Of a stretch of DNA of 64,000 nt, positions 17,374-25,993 are shown in pieces. The notes under the pieces are model-generated. The model did not search any database, was not told where the DNA came from, and worked only from the letters and a program-made list of their open reading frames with translations. The stretch is taken from assembly GCF_900129505.1 (NCBI RefSeq), contig NZ_LT670818.1, positions 1 to 64,000 on the forward strand, given 5' to 3'. Source of the DNA: Bradyrhizobium erythrophlei (GTDB taxonomy: Bacteria > Pseudomonadota > Alphaproteobacteria > Rhizobiales > Xanthobacteraceae). The translations under genes were made by a program, and so were the position numbers. Each line of letters opens with the position of its first letter. Position 1 is the stretch's first letter.

Positions 17374-18756
17374 TCATTCACCCGAAGCTTTCCCGGTTGC
17401 GTCACCGGCAGCAAGGAAGCGGATCGAAAACTGAGCGCCACGCGTAAGCCGGTTTTCCACCGTGATCGTCGCAGAATGCAACTCGACGATACGCTGAACG
17501 ATGGACAGGCCGAGACCCGTGCTGCCGGCCTTGTTGCGGTCGCGTCGCCAGAAGCGTTGAAAAATGAGCTTGCGTTCATCCTCGGCCACGCCCGGTCCCT
17601 GGTCGAAAATGCTCACCGTGCCGTTCTCCTCAACCACAAATTCCACGGTCGTTCCCGGAGCCGTGTGGTTGATTGCGTTGTCCGCGAGGTTCCGGATCGC
17701 TCGGCCCAGCATCTCCGGATTGCCCTTGACCCAGACCGGATCGACCTCACCCAGCAAGGCGATATCCTTGCCCTGCGCCAGCGCCAGAGGCGCCACAAAC
17801 TCTGCGATTTCGGCGGTCACCGCGCGGAGGTCGGCTTTCTCGGCGGGATCGACGACGAAGGCATCCAGTTCCGCGATGTCGAGCAACTGGCTGATGATGT
17901 TGGCCATTCCTTCCACGTCCTGGCGCAAGGCCCGGCCCACTTGCTCGTCTTCAAGAATATCGAGGCGCGTTCGCAGGATACTCAAGGGAGTGCGCAGTTC
18001 GTGCGCGGCATCCGCCGTGAAGTCGCGCTGAATCCGGAAACCCTCTTCAAGCCGGTCCAGCGCGTGGTTGACGGCAGAGACAAGCGGGCGTACCTCGCGC
18101 GGAATCTCTTCGGTCGGCAAACGAAGACCGGTGCGTGTCGGTCCGATCTGGCTGGCAATTTCCGAGGCCTGCCGCAGCGGGCGCAGGGCCCGTCGGAAAA
18201 TCGCGATGTCTGCGGCCAGCAGCACCAGAAGAATTGGCAGCGTGATCCATCCGACGTTCCTGTAGAAATCGGCGACGATATCGTCGATCAACACATCGCG
18301 GTTGGCCAGATCCTCTCCGGCCTGGATCCAGACGGTTTTGTCGCCAACGGTTTTCCTGATACTGGCGCCGGATACCGTGGCGTCGCCGCGCCGGTTCTGC
18401 AGGAACTCGACATCGCCGGTCTCAGCGTCCGAGGGAAACAGGGCGACGTGATCGGTGAGCGAAGAAAACAGAACGCGCCCCCGATCGTCGATCACGGCGT
18501 AGGAATAGCGCCCGTAGGGCTGCGAATAGAGCCCGAGCAGGTCGAGGGGAAGGTTCAGTTCGAGATTGCCATCAGGCCGCGCGGTCAGATGTTCTGCGAC
18601 GGCTACGGCCTGCTCCTGCATCGCCTTGTTGTGGATGTTGTCCGTCGCATAGCTTAACAACCACGACAGCGCGAGCGACATGAAAATGGAGGTGATGACG
18701 ACGGCAACGACGTGCAGGATCACGATCCGTGAAATGATCGACTTGAACCTGAGCAC
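17374..18756 (-). CDS. Two-component sensor histidine kinase (QseC/TctE-like)
   Basis: Membrane sensor that phosphorylates the response regulator encoded just upstream. The 460 residues comprise TM1 (about 11-33), a periplasmic domain of about 135 residues, TM2 (about 169-187), HAMP, and the H-box DFTADAAHELRTPL with His252. The ATPase N-box NLADNAINH, G1 DQGPGVAEDE and G2 GSTGLGLSIV follow. I chose the GTG at 18756 because GAGGAAAAG precedes it and it lies one base after the regulator stop (TAG-C-GTG). The signal is unknown; the neighbouring metal-type RND pump makes a metal ion plausible. Confidence 0.93.
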   Translation of the reverse strand: MLRFKSIISRIVILHVVAVVITSIFMSLALSWLLSYATDNIHNKAMQEQAVAVAEHLTARPDGNLELNLPLDLLGLYSQPYGRYSYAVIDDRGRVLFSSLTDHVALFPSDAETGDVEFLQNRRGDATVSGASIRKTVGDKTVWIQAGEDLANRDVLIDDIVADFYRNVGWITLPILLVLLAADIAIFRRALRPLRQASEIASQIGPTRTGLRLPTEEIPREVRPLVSAVNHALDRLEEGFRIQRDFTADAAHELRTPLSILRTRLDILEDEQVGRALRQDVEGMANIISQLLDIAELDAFVVDPAEKADLRAVTAEIAEFVAPLALAQGKDIALLGEVDPVWVKGNPEMLGRAIRNLADNAINHTAPGTTVEFVVEENGTVSIFDQGPGVAEDERKLIFQRFWRRDRNKAGSTGLGLSIVQRIVELHSATITVENRLTRGAQFSIRFLAAGDATGKASGE

Positions 18757-18757
18757 G

Positions 18758-19432
18758 CTACTTTTCCTCTGCGATGAGGTACCCAACGCCACGAATGGTA
18801 TGAACCTGGACCTTCGCTCCCCGCTCCGATAGTTGCTTGCGCAGACGATGAACGTACACCTCGATCGCGTTCGACGCGACCTCTCCGTCATGCCCGAAGA
18901 TGTGATCCTCGACTTGCTTCTTGGAAACCACGCGTCCCTTGCTGCGCATCAATAGTTCGAGCACCGCGGTCTCGCGGGCAGACAACACCTGGGGCTGGTC
19001 GTCGATGGACGCCTGCCGGTTTCGCGTATCGAATTCGAGATTGGCGATGCGGAGCGAACTGCCGAGCAGATGGCCGGGGCGCCGCAATTGAGCTTCCAGC
19101 CGCGCGATCAGTTCCTCCAGCGCGAATGGCTTCACCAGGTAATCATCGGCGCCGCTGCGCAGGCCGTGGACGCGGTCATTGAGCCCGCCGCGGGCGGTAA
19201 TGACGATGACGGGAATTGGATTTTCCCGATGCCGTATCTCGCGCAACAACGTCAGGCCATCACCGTCCGGCAATCCCAGGTCGAGGATGAGGGCAGCGTA
19301 GAAGGTCGTTCGAAGAACCATGCTCGCTTCTTCAAAGGAAGACAGCACGTCGGCTTCGTAGCCCGCCGCTTGCAGGCCTTGGGTCAATAGCTTCGCAAGC
19401 TGCTCGTTGTCCTCGACGACCAATAGTCGCAT
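18758..19432 (-). CDS. OmpR-family response regulator
   Basis: A 224-residue two-domain DNA-binding regulator. The receiver has acidic EDN (7-9), phospho-acceptor Asp51 in ALILDLGLPDGDGL, T/S in VIVITARGG and Lys in DYLVKPF. The winged-helix domain carries ARETAVLELLMRSKGRVVSK and EVYVHRLRKQL, ending IRGVGYLIAEEK. It is the first gene of the regulator-kinase pair. About 90 bases upstream is a direct repeat CTTAC-N6-CTTAC that recurs four more times in the next 1.9 kb and is its likely binding site, including at its own promoter. Confidence 0.94.
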   Translation of the reverse strand: MRLLVVEDNEQLAKLLTQGLQAAGYEADVLSSFEEASMVLRTTFYAALILDLGLPDGDGLTLLREIRHRENPIPVIVITARGGLNDRVHGLRSGADDYLVKPFALEELIARLEAQLRRPGHLLGSSLRIANLEFDTRNRQASIDDQPQVLSARETAVLELLMRSKGRVVSKKQVEDHIFGHDGEVASNAIEVYVHRLRKQLSERGAKVQVHTIRGVGYLIAEEK

Positions 19433-19520
19433 ATTTCGCCACCTAACAGTCTGGTCGCAGTTAGCCATGAGACGATTCAAGGCACTACGCAAGCATCGGT
19501 TAGGCGGTCGAAAATGACCT

Positions 19521-19536
19521 GTAAGGTTGGCGTAAG
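19521..19536 (-). promoter_or_regulatory. CTTAC direct-repeat box 1 (response regulator promoter)
   Basis: On the minus strand CTTACGCCAACCTTAC: two CTTAC half-sites 11 nt apart, the one-turn spacing used by OmpR/PhoB-family dimers. Located about 90 bases upstream of the response regulator start. Confidence 0.6.
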
Positions 19537-19633
19537 CAAGTGTGTTGGGAGAACGACAAAGAGCGGCGGCTGACGCGAATCCCCCAAGTCGAAAGGCTCG
19601 GGGCAAAAATCTACCGTGACGAGAAGCGCTCCG

Positions 19634-19888
19634 TCATCCCTTCGGGAGTCGTGCTGCTCTGGCTTCTAAGCTGCCGTAAATCGTCACAATATCGTCTATC
19701 TGTATCGACCTATTGTCTGCTCGAACAATTGCAGTGGCACGATCCTCATCGGGCAAGGATTCCATAACAAATCGCACAGCGCTTTCGACGCTCTCGAACT
19801 TTCGATCCCGGCCTCGAGATATTGTGGCATGGATCTCGGGCTCGAACATTTCAATTGAATACCAAAATACGGTTGCTGTCTCCGTCAT
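19634..19888 (-). CDS. Conserved small hypothetical protein
   Basis: Eighty-four residues (MTETATVFWYSIEMFEPEIH...), soluble and acidic, with the segment RKFESVESAVRFVMESLPDEDRATA and a final beta-like part IQIDDIVTIYGSLEA. An in-frame ATG 69 bases upstream would add 23 unlike residues; neither start has a convincing ribosome site, so the start is uncertain. No family function known to me. A CTTAC box lies 113 bases upstream of the chosen start, putting it in the presumed regulon of the adjacent two-component system. Confidence 0.6.
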   Translation of the reverse strand: MTETATVFWYSIEMFEPEIHATISRGRDRKFESVESAVRFVMESLPDEDRATAIVRADNRSIQIDDIVTIYGSLEARAARLPKG

Positions 19889-20000
19889 GGGTCTGCTCTG
19901 AGGCACCGCGTTGCGCATCGCGGACGCTGTCCCACGGTCAAGCGTCGTGGTCGCCATTCATCGCCCGCAAAAAATATTTCAAGCGATTTAAGACCGGTTC

Positions 20001-20016
20001 CTTACGCGAACCTTAC
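20001..20016 (+). promoter_or_regulatory. CTTAC direct-repeat box 2
   Basis: CTTACGCGAACCTTAC on the plus strand, half-sites 11 nt apart, upstream of the leftward small gene at 19634-19888. Differs from box 1 at one position. Confidence 0.6.
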
Positions 20017-20268
20017 GAAGCGATCCTTCTATGCGTTCCAAGTTCCCTTATTGCGCATTTCATGGATAAGGCGTCGGGATTAGCGCGGTTCTGATGTGAT
20101 TTGATCCAGGGCTCGATCAGCTCGGCGATACATGGGGCGTCATCGACCTCAACTCCGAGATATCGGCTCACTCAGTAGGCGCAAAGTTATCCCTAGGGTT
20201 GTGGACCGATATTGGAGGCATCGGCTCGCGTCCGCTTTGCCACCACTGGCCGTAGATCAAACAAATCG

Positions 20269-20374
20269 CATATTCGGTTAACTGACGGTCCAATCGCGGC
20301 CAGTCATGAGACGATTCAGGGCGCCGCGCGAGTGTCGGATGGTCCGCCGGGGTGCTCTGTAGGGTTGGTGTAAG
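20269..20374 (-). repeat. Duplicated promoter of the response regulator gene, including CTTAC box 3
   Basis: This segment is a diverged copy of 19430-19536. Both contain, in order, a start-codon context CGCATATT(T)CG, TTAAC/CTAAC, an identical CATGAGACGATTCA block, a diverged stretch, and the GTAGGGTTGGTGTAAG/GTAAGGTTGGCGTAAG box (20359-20374 here). Start-to-box distance is 90 against 91 bases. The copied start reads Met-Arg-Phe-Val-stop instead of Met-Arg-Leu-Leu-Val, so the regulator coding region is absent or decayed beyond recognition. Confidence 0.65.
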
Positions 20375-20456
20375 CGAGCCAGCTTTGTCACCGAAGAAGG
20401 CCGGTGCTGATCTGCGGGCACGACTCGGGAAAAAATATATAAATAGTAGATAGGCG

Positions 20457-20779
20457 CTACCAAACGACGACGGCGCATAGCAGCGCCAGCGGCAGAATAG
20501 CGAGACCGAGATAGAACCAGGTACGGAATGCCTCTGGTCCTTGGGGAGAATGAATACGTGCACCGCGAGCCACAGACATACGGAAAGACCGAGGGCCATT
20601 CGAATGAGATCGCCGGGCGTCTCATAGGCCGACCAGAAGCTTTCGTTCTGCGGACTGGCGACACGCGCGGTCACCACAATCAGGATGCCTATAAACAGCG
20701 CGCGAAGAAACATGCCCGCCATCCGAACGCGGCGCGATGGCGGGGCCTTCTCTTGAGAAGATCTTTTTGCGTTCAACAT
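20457..20779 (-). pseudogene. Frameshifted small three-helix membrane protein gene
   Basis: From the ATG at 20779 one frame gives a basic N-terminus, TM1 (MFLRALFIGILIVVTARVA) and TM2 (IRMALGLSVCLWLAVHVFIL). At 20525-20530 the hydrophobic continuation moves to another frame: RTWFYLGLAILPLALLCAVVVW then TAG at 20457, an ideal third helix and end. Staying in the first frame gives an unlikely Ser/Arg-rich tail. A single missing base explains this. The intact product would be a roughly 107-residue inner-membrane protein of unknown role, near the CTTAC boxes. Confidence 0.6.
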
Positions 20780-20834
20780 GCGTTAGGGCTGCATTTGTCC
20801 TGTGTTTCGCCGGCTCAAGGCTATTTTGCCCCCG

Positions 20835-21044
20835 CTACTTTGATGCCTTGTCGATGACATGCGCAGTAACGGACACCATGGCTGCGATTGCAGCAACGTC
20901 GGCCCGTACCGATTGCATCTGCAGATCGGAGCCAAACGCCTCGAGAGTATCGGGAAAGCTCAGGTCGAAGGCAACGCGCAGAGCCAGCCCGCTCGCAGTG
21001 AATCCTGCAAAAACCGCAATCCACGAGGCCGCCTTCTTGCTCAT
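20835..21044 (-). CDS. Small exported or membrane-anchored hypothetical protein
   Basis: Sixty-nine residues starting MSKKAASWIAVFAGFTASGLALRVAF, a signal-anchor-like N-terminus, then an acidic segment SFPDTLEAFGSDLQMQSVRADVAAIAAMVSVTAHVIDKASK in sections. GCAGGG precedes the ATG at 21044. A CTTAC box lies 57 bases upstream. No known family recognised. Confidence 0.6.
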   Translation of the reverse strand: MSKKAASWIAVFAGFTASGLALRVAFDLSFPDTLEAFGSDLQMQSVRADVAAIAAMVSVTAHVIDKASK

Positions 21045-21100
21045 GACATGCCCTGCCGCGCGTCGTTTCGCATGCACTCGATCGCGCATAACAGATGAGG

Positions 21101-21116
21101 CTTACGTCAGCCTTAC
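21101..21116 (+). promoter_or_regulatory. CTTAC direct-repeat box 4
   Basis: CTTACGTCAGCCTTAC on the plus strand, half-sites 11 nt apart, 57 bases upstream of the leftward gene at 20835-21044. Confidence 0.6.
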
Positions 21117-21220
21117 ATCGCGAAAGCCTTAGCTGCCGTCATCGGAAGCGCTGCATCGAAGCGAAAAAAATAAATGCGGCGCGCTTTTCGGTGGATCGCG
21201 ATCAATTCAACATGCAGCTG

Positions 21221-21257
21221 CAAAGAACTTGATCATTTCCGGCAAATAACTTGATCA
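21221..21257. repeat. Two 15-bp direct repeats CAAA(G/T)AACTTGATCA, 22-bp period
   Basis: CAAAGAACTTGATCA at 21221-21235 and CAAATAACTTGATCA at 21243-21257 differ at one base and are two helical turns apart. They lie between the leftward small gene and the metal efflux operon, so may bind a second regulator. Confidence 0.5.
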
Positions 21258-21348
21258 CCCTGCATTTGAGCGCAGCATCGGATGTAGAGATCGACGGCAT
21301 GCCCAATGTCGTTGGCTGTCATCGCGGGCCCGGCCGTCAGGACGCTTT

Positions 21349-21364
21349 GTAAGGTCTGCGTAAG
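21349..21364 (-). promoter_or_regulatory. CTTAC direct-repeat box 5 (efflux operon promoter)
   Basis: GTAAGGTCTGCGTAAG on the plus strand (minus: CTTACGCAGACCTTAC), half-sites 11 nt apart, 25 bases upstream of the first possible start of the RND adaptor gene. TCTAGA at 21373-21378 could be the -10. Confidence 0.6.
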
Positions 21365-21388
21365 TGAGGTGGTCTAGATCGGCGGAGA

Positions 21389-22699
21389 ATGCCGAAGACA
21401 AATGCGGCCGCGCATCCGTCACCGTCGATGGATGTCCGCAGCCAACGCACCGGGAAGCTCGACGTGAGAATGGCAGGCGACTTTTCAAGGCAGTCCTTAT
21501 GGAAGGTCACGCTTGCCGTGCTGTCGGTCATTTGCGCCGCGGCGTTTGCCGGAGACCGGTATTTTGCGGGTTCGGAGAGTGTCAAGGCGGCGACCAGGGA
21601 CCGTACAATCACGTCTCAGGTTGGGCCGGACGGAGAACCTGTGCCACCATTTGTCGATCTGACGGAGAAACAAATCGGCGCCCTGAAGATTGCGCCGGCG
21701 GAGCAGCGTAGCTTCGAGACCTTGAAGACCGCCGTCGGCACGATCGACTTTAACGAAAACATGCTGGTGCAGGTGTTTTCGCAATATCCCGGCAAGATAT
21801 TGCGGGCATGCTTCAATATGGGCGACGAGGTCAGACAGGGCGACATCCTGTTCACGATCGATAGCCCCGATCTGTTGCAGGCGGAATCGGCGCTTTTGGC
21901 TAGCGCCGGCGTTCTCGAACTCCAGACGCGCACACTGGCGCGCGCAACACAGCTCCTGAGAGCGGGAGGCAGCGCGCAGAAGGACGTCGACCAGGCCACC
22001 TCCGACCATCAGACCGCCGAAGGCAACTTCAAGGCGGCACAGAGCGCGGTGCGTATATTCGGCAAAACGGACACTGAAATCGAGCAAATCGTCGCGCAGC
22101 GAAAGGTCGACGCGACGCTGCTGGTGCCGTCGCCGATTTCGGGCAGGATCATCGCGCGTAACGCGGCTCCGGGATTTCTGACACAGCCTGGCAATGCGCC
22201 TGCGCCCTACTCGGTCGCTGATCTCTCCACGATGTGGATGATCGCCAACGTCATCGAGGCCGATGCGCCGGCCTACAGGCTCGGCCAGGAGGTCGAGGTC
22301 AAGGTGCCGGCCTATCCGGATACAATTTTCCACGGCCACGTCACGACGGTCGGATCGATGATCGATCCCAATAGTCATCGACAGCTGGTCCGCTCGGAGA
22401 TCGCCGATCCGCAGCACCTGCTGAGGTCGGGCATGTTTGCAAGTTTCGTGATCCGGATGGGCGATCCGGCCCGTTCGCTCGCGGTGCCGGTCGAGGGTGT
22501 CGTCAGGGAAGGCGATGGCACGATGACGGTGTGGGTGACCGCCGACCGCCGCCGATTTGTCAAGCGAACCGTAAGGGTCGGCATTCAGCAGCAGAACGGC
22601 TGGAGTCAGATCCTGGAGGGTCTGGAACCCGGCGAATTGGTCGTCACCGATGGCGCGGTCTTTCTCAGCAACAAGCTTCTGCTGGGAGCCGACGGTTAA
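21389..22699 (+). CDS. Heavy-metal-type RND efflux adaptor (CusB/CzcB-like)
   Basis: Periplasmic adaptor of the tripartite pump encoded next. After an N-terminal anchor (WKVTLAVLSVICAAAFAG) come the HlyD-type parts: TAVGTIDFNENMLVQVFSQYPGKILR, NMGDEVRQGDILFTIDSPDLLQAE, a helical hairpin, LLVPSPISGRIIARNAAPG, and beta-barrel IPAYPDT-like KVPAYPDTIFHGHVTTVG. Starts at 21389, 21428 or 21470 are possible; if the CTTAC box activates transcription from about -40, the later ones fit better. No His- or Met-rich metal-binding extension is visible, so metal specificity is uncertain. Confidence 0.9.
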   Translation: MPKTNAAAHPSPSMDVRSQRTGKLDVRMAGDFSRQSLWKVTLAVLSVICAAAFAGDRYFAGSESVKAATRDRTITSQVGPDGEPVPPFVDLTEKQIGALKIAPAEQRSFETLKTAVGTIDFNENMLVQVFSQYPGKILRACFNMGDEVRQGDILFTIDSPDLLQAESALLASAGVLELQTRTLARATQLLRAGGSAQKDVDQATSDHQTAEGNFKAAQSAVRIFGKTDTEIEQIVAQRKVDATLLVPSPISGRIIARNAAPGFLTQPGNAPAPYSVADLSTMWMIANVIEADAPAYRLGQEVEVKVPAYPDTIFHGHVTTVGSMIDPNSHRQLVRSEIADPQHLLRSGMFASFVIRMGDPARSLAVPVEGVVREGDGTMTVWVTADRRRFVKRTVRVGIQQQNGWSQILEGLEPGELVVTDGAVFLSNKLLLGADG

Positions 22700-22738
22700 A
22701 CCCCGTCGCGTACGAATTCGACGATCGCCGGGGGCCTC

Positions 22739-25700
22739 TTGATAAAGTCCGTACTCGAGTTCGGTCTGACGCGCAGCGCGATCATCGTGCTTGGCCTGGT
22801 CGTGTTTTGCGCGGCGGGGCTGATCGCGTTCTCGAAACTGAATATCGAGGCCTACCCGAACCCGGCGCCGGTCATTCTCGAAATCACCGCACAGGCGGCG
22901 GGCCTCTCCGCCGAGGAGATGGAGAAGTATTACACGATCCCGATGGAAGTCGGGCTCTATCCGACGCCGGGCGTGGTCAACATCCGCTCGACATCGTTTT
23001 ATGGCCTGTCGTTCGTCAGGGTCACCTTCCGCTACGGCGTGGATTACTACTTCGCGCTTACCCAAGCGTCGATCAGTCTGCAGCAGAATGTCACTCTGCC
23101 GGGCAATCTGGTGCCGACGATCCAGCAATCGAGCCTGGTCGGAGAAATCTACCGTTACCAGCTCGTCGGCCCGCCGCATTTCGGTCTGACCAACCTGCGG
23201 ACCTTGCAGGATTACGTCGTGACGCGCCGCCTTCTGACCATTCCCGGCGTGGTCCAGATCAACAGCTGGGGCGGTACCACCAAGCAGTTCAGCGTGGATG
23301 CGGATACCCAGAAGCTTGAGGCCTACAATATCACCGTCTCGCAGCTCATCACGGCGCTCGCCAATTCGAATATCAATGTCGGCGGCCGCGAGATCACGCT
23401 CGGCCAGCAATCGGTCAATATCCGCGGCATCGGACTGGTCGACAGCGGCGGCGCGGACGACGTCACCAGAGGGTACAGGGTCGAGGACATCGAGAACGTG
23501 GTCCTGACCCAATCGGGCGGGCTGCCGATTCAGATCAAGAACGTTGCCAAAGTTTCCGTCGGCTATGTTCCCCGGCTCGGCATCGCTGGCAGGGACATGG
23601 AAGACGATGTCGCCACCGCCATTGTGGTGATGGGACGGACCCAGCACACCAACGACATCATCTCGCTGGTCCAGGCCGAGGTCGCAAGGCTGAATACGGA
23701 CGGCAGCCTCCCCCCCGGCGTCAAGGTCGTGCCCTACTACGATCGCAGCTCGCTGGTCGGCGTGACCACGCATACCGTGCTGCACAATCTGGTCTTCGGT
23801 TGCCTGCTGGTCTTCCTGATCCAGTGGATTTTCCTCGGCGATCTCAGAAGCGCCATCATCGTCGGCGCCAACATTCCGTTCGCGCTTTTCTTTGCCATCA
23901 TCATCCTGGTGCTGCGGGGCGAAGACGCCAACCTGCTGTCGCTGGGCGCCGTCGATTTCGGCATCATCGTCGACTCCGCCGTCATCATGATGGAAAACAT
24001 TTACCGGAATTTCCAGTCGACGCCCGAACATCGCCAATCGCTGCTCAGCCGCCTTGCGGAGGGATATTGGGGTCCCGATCCGACCTCGACGACGAACCAC
24101 GATCCGCTGGGCCAGCGATGGAGCGAGCGCCTGCGCCTGATCTTCATCAGCGCGCTCCAGGTCGACAAGGCCGTGTTCTTCACGGCCGCCATCACCGTAA
24201 CGGCGTTCGTGCCGCTGTTTACGATGCAGGGCGTCGAGGGCCAGATCTTCGGGCCGATGGCGCGAACCTATGGCTATGCGCTGGCCGGAGCCTTGCTGGC
24301 GACGTTCACCGTGACGCCGGTTCTTGCCGCGCTGGTGCTTCCCCGGGAAATCGAGGAGACCGAGACGCGCATCGTTCGGGCGTTGCGCGCGACCTATACC
24401 CCGGTGCTTCGCTGGGCGCTTTCCCGCACCAAGGTCGCGGTTCTCCTGGGTGTCGCATTCCTGGCCTTGAGCGTGGGCGCGGCGTCACGGCTTGGCAGCG
24501 AATTCCTCCCGGCGCTGGAAGAGGGCAACTTCTGGATCAGGGCATCGATGCCGCCGACGATCTCGCTCGACGCCGGCACCGCCGCGACAGCCAAAATGCG
24601 CCAGATCCTGTTGCGGCACCCCGAGGTCATCACCGTGGTGTCCCAGCACGGCCGCCCCGACAATGGCAGCGACGCCTCGCCGTTCTCCAATGTCGAGTTG
24701 TTCGCGCCGCTGAAACCGTTCGACGAATGGCCGGCCAACCTCACCAAGGACAAGCTCACCGAAGACCTGCAAAGGGAATTCGGCGAGGAGCTGCCGGGCA
24801 TCGGGTTCAATTTCTCGCAATACATCCAGGACAATGTCGAAGAGGCATTGTCGGGCGTCAAGGGCGCCAACTCGGTCAAGATTGTCGGCCCGAACCTGGG
24901 GACACTGGAGTCGCTTGCAACCCAGGTGATGGCCGAGATGGCCAAGGTCCAGGGTGTGGCAGACCTCGGCATCTTCCGATTGCTCGGCCAACCGAATCTC
25001 AACATCAGGATCGACCGCGAAAAGGCGGCCCGATATGGCCTCAACACCGGTGACGTCAATACCGTGGTGCAGGCGGCCCTCGGCGGAACGATCGCGACCA
25101 CCGTGCTCGAAGGTGATCGGCAGTTCAGCCTGGCGGTCCGGCTCGATCCAAAATTCCGCGACAGCATCGACGCGGTCCGTACCGTGAAAGTCGCCTATCA
25201 AACGCCTTCGGGCATCAATGCCTATATTCCCCTGAGCGAACTTGCCGACATCTCGCTGGATACGGGGGCTTCCTTTATCTACCGCGAACGCAGCCAGCGC
25301 TATATTCCGGTCAAATTCAGCGTCCGCGGCCGCGACCTCGGCAGCACCGTCGCCGAGGCGCAGCAGCGCGTGGCGAAGGCAGTGAAGCTGCCGAACGGGT
25401 ACCGGATTATCTGGGCCGGCGAGTTCGAAGATTTGCAGAATGCCAAGGAGCGGCTGCTGATCGTGGTTCCGATCACGCTGCTGCTGATCCTGGTGCTGCT
25501 CTATGGCCTCTTCAACTCGCTGCGCGACAGCCTGTTGGCGGTCGCGGGCATTCCGTTTGCGATCGGCGGCGGCCTGATCGCGCTTTACCTCGCCGGACTT
25601 GATTTCAGCGTCTCGGCGGCGATCGGCTTCATCTCGCTGTTCGGCGTTGCCGTGATGGACGGGATTCTCAATATTACCTATTTCCGCGAGCTGCGCGCCA

Positions 25701-25993
25701 CCGGCATGGACATCGGCGAGGCGGTGTTTCGCGGTGCCGAGCAGCGCATGCGCCCGATGCTGATGACGGCCCTGTCGGCCGGGGTCGGATTGTTTCCGGC
25801 CGCCATCTCTCACGGCATCGGCAGCCAGGTGCAACGCCCGCTGGCGACCGTGGTCGTCGGCGGCATGTTCATCGGACCGCTGCTGTTGCTGGTCGTCGCG
25901 CCGGCGCTACGAAAAATCTTCCTCAGCCGGGAACGCCAGCCTGCACCGGCGGCGGAGCCTCCCCTGGCCGCAGAACACGAGCGGGAAGCATGA
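22739..25993 (+). CDS. RND efflux pump of the heavy-metal (CzcA/CusA) family
   Basis: A 1084-residue inner-membrane proton antiporter. The start is the TTG of MIKSVLEFGLTRSAIIVLGL. The membrane motif LGAVDFGIIVDSAVIMMEN at about 404-418 contains the Asp-Asp-Glu set of CzcA-type (DFG...D...E) proteins, where CzcA has DG in place of DS. Twelve helices and two large periplasmic loops are as usual. It follows the adaptor by 39 bp and overlaps the outer-membrane gene (ATGA). The family covers divalent (Zn/Co/Cd/Ni) and monovalent (Cu/Ag) exporters; the DFG motif favours the divalent group, but the actual substrate is unproven. Confidence 0.92.
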   Translation: MIKSVLEFGLTRSAIIVLGLVVFCAAGLIAFSKLNIEAYPNPAPVILEITAQAAGLSAEEMEKYYTIPMEVGLYPTPGVVNIRSTSFYGLSFVRVTFRYGVDYYFALTQASISLQQNVTLPGNLVPTIQQSSLVGEIYRYQLVGPPHFGLTNLRTLQDYVVTRRLLTIPGVVQINSWGGTTKQFSVDADTQKLEAYNITVSQLITALANSNINVGGREITLGQQSVNIRGIGLVDSGGADDVTRGYRVEDIENVVLTQSGGLPIQIKNVAKVSVGYVPRLGIAGRDMEDDVATAIVVMGRTQHTNDIISLVQAEVARLNTDGSLPPGVKVVPYYDRSSLVGVTTHTVLHNLVFGCLLVFLIQWIFLGDLRSAIIVGANIPFALFFAIIILVLRGEDANLLSLGAVDFGIIVDSAVIMMENIYRNFQSTPEHRQSLLSRLAEGYWGPDPTSTTNHDPLGQRWSERLRLIFISALQVDKAVFFTAAITVTAFVPLFTMQGVEGQIFGPMARTYGYALAGALLATFTVTPVLAALVLPREIEETETRIVRALRATYTPVLRWALSRTKVAVLLGVAFLALSVGAASRLGSEFLPALEEGNFWIRASMPPTISLDAGTAATAKMRQILLRHPEVITVVSQHGRPDNGSDASPFSNVELFAPLKPFDEWPANLTKDKLTEDLQREFGEELPGIGFNFSQYIQDNVEEALSGVKGANSVKIVGPNLGTLESLATQVMAEMAKVQGVADLGIFRLLGQPNLNIRIDREKAARYGLNTGDVNTVVQAALGGTIATTVLEGDRQFSLAVRLDPKFRDSIDAVRTVKVAYQTPSGINAYIPLSELADISLDTGASFIYRERSQRYIPVKFSVRGRDLGSTVAEAQQRVAKAVKLPNGYRIIWAGEFEDLQNAKERLLIVVPITLLLILVLLYGLFNSLRDSLLAVAGIPFAIGGGLIALYLAGLDFSVSAAIGFISLFGVAVMDGILNITYFRELRATGMDIGEAVFRGAEQRMRPMLMTALSAGVGLFPAAISHGIGSQVQRPLATVVVGGMFIGPLLLLVVAPALRKIFLSRERQPAPAAEPPLAAEHEREA

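Noticed and set aside
17050-18657. 535-codon plus-strand open frame over the histidine kinase
   Set aside because: The kinase on the other strand has all catalytic boxes, so the plus frame is a shadow.
21497-24100. 867-codon open frame on the minus strand
   Set aside because: It lies antisense to the RND adaptor and pump genes and is rich in His, Asp and Arg, as expected from the complement of high-G+C codons. The opposite strand has clear family motifs throughout.
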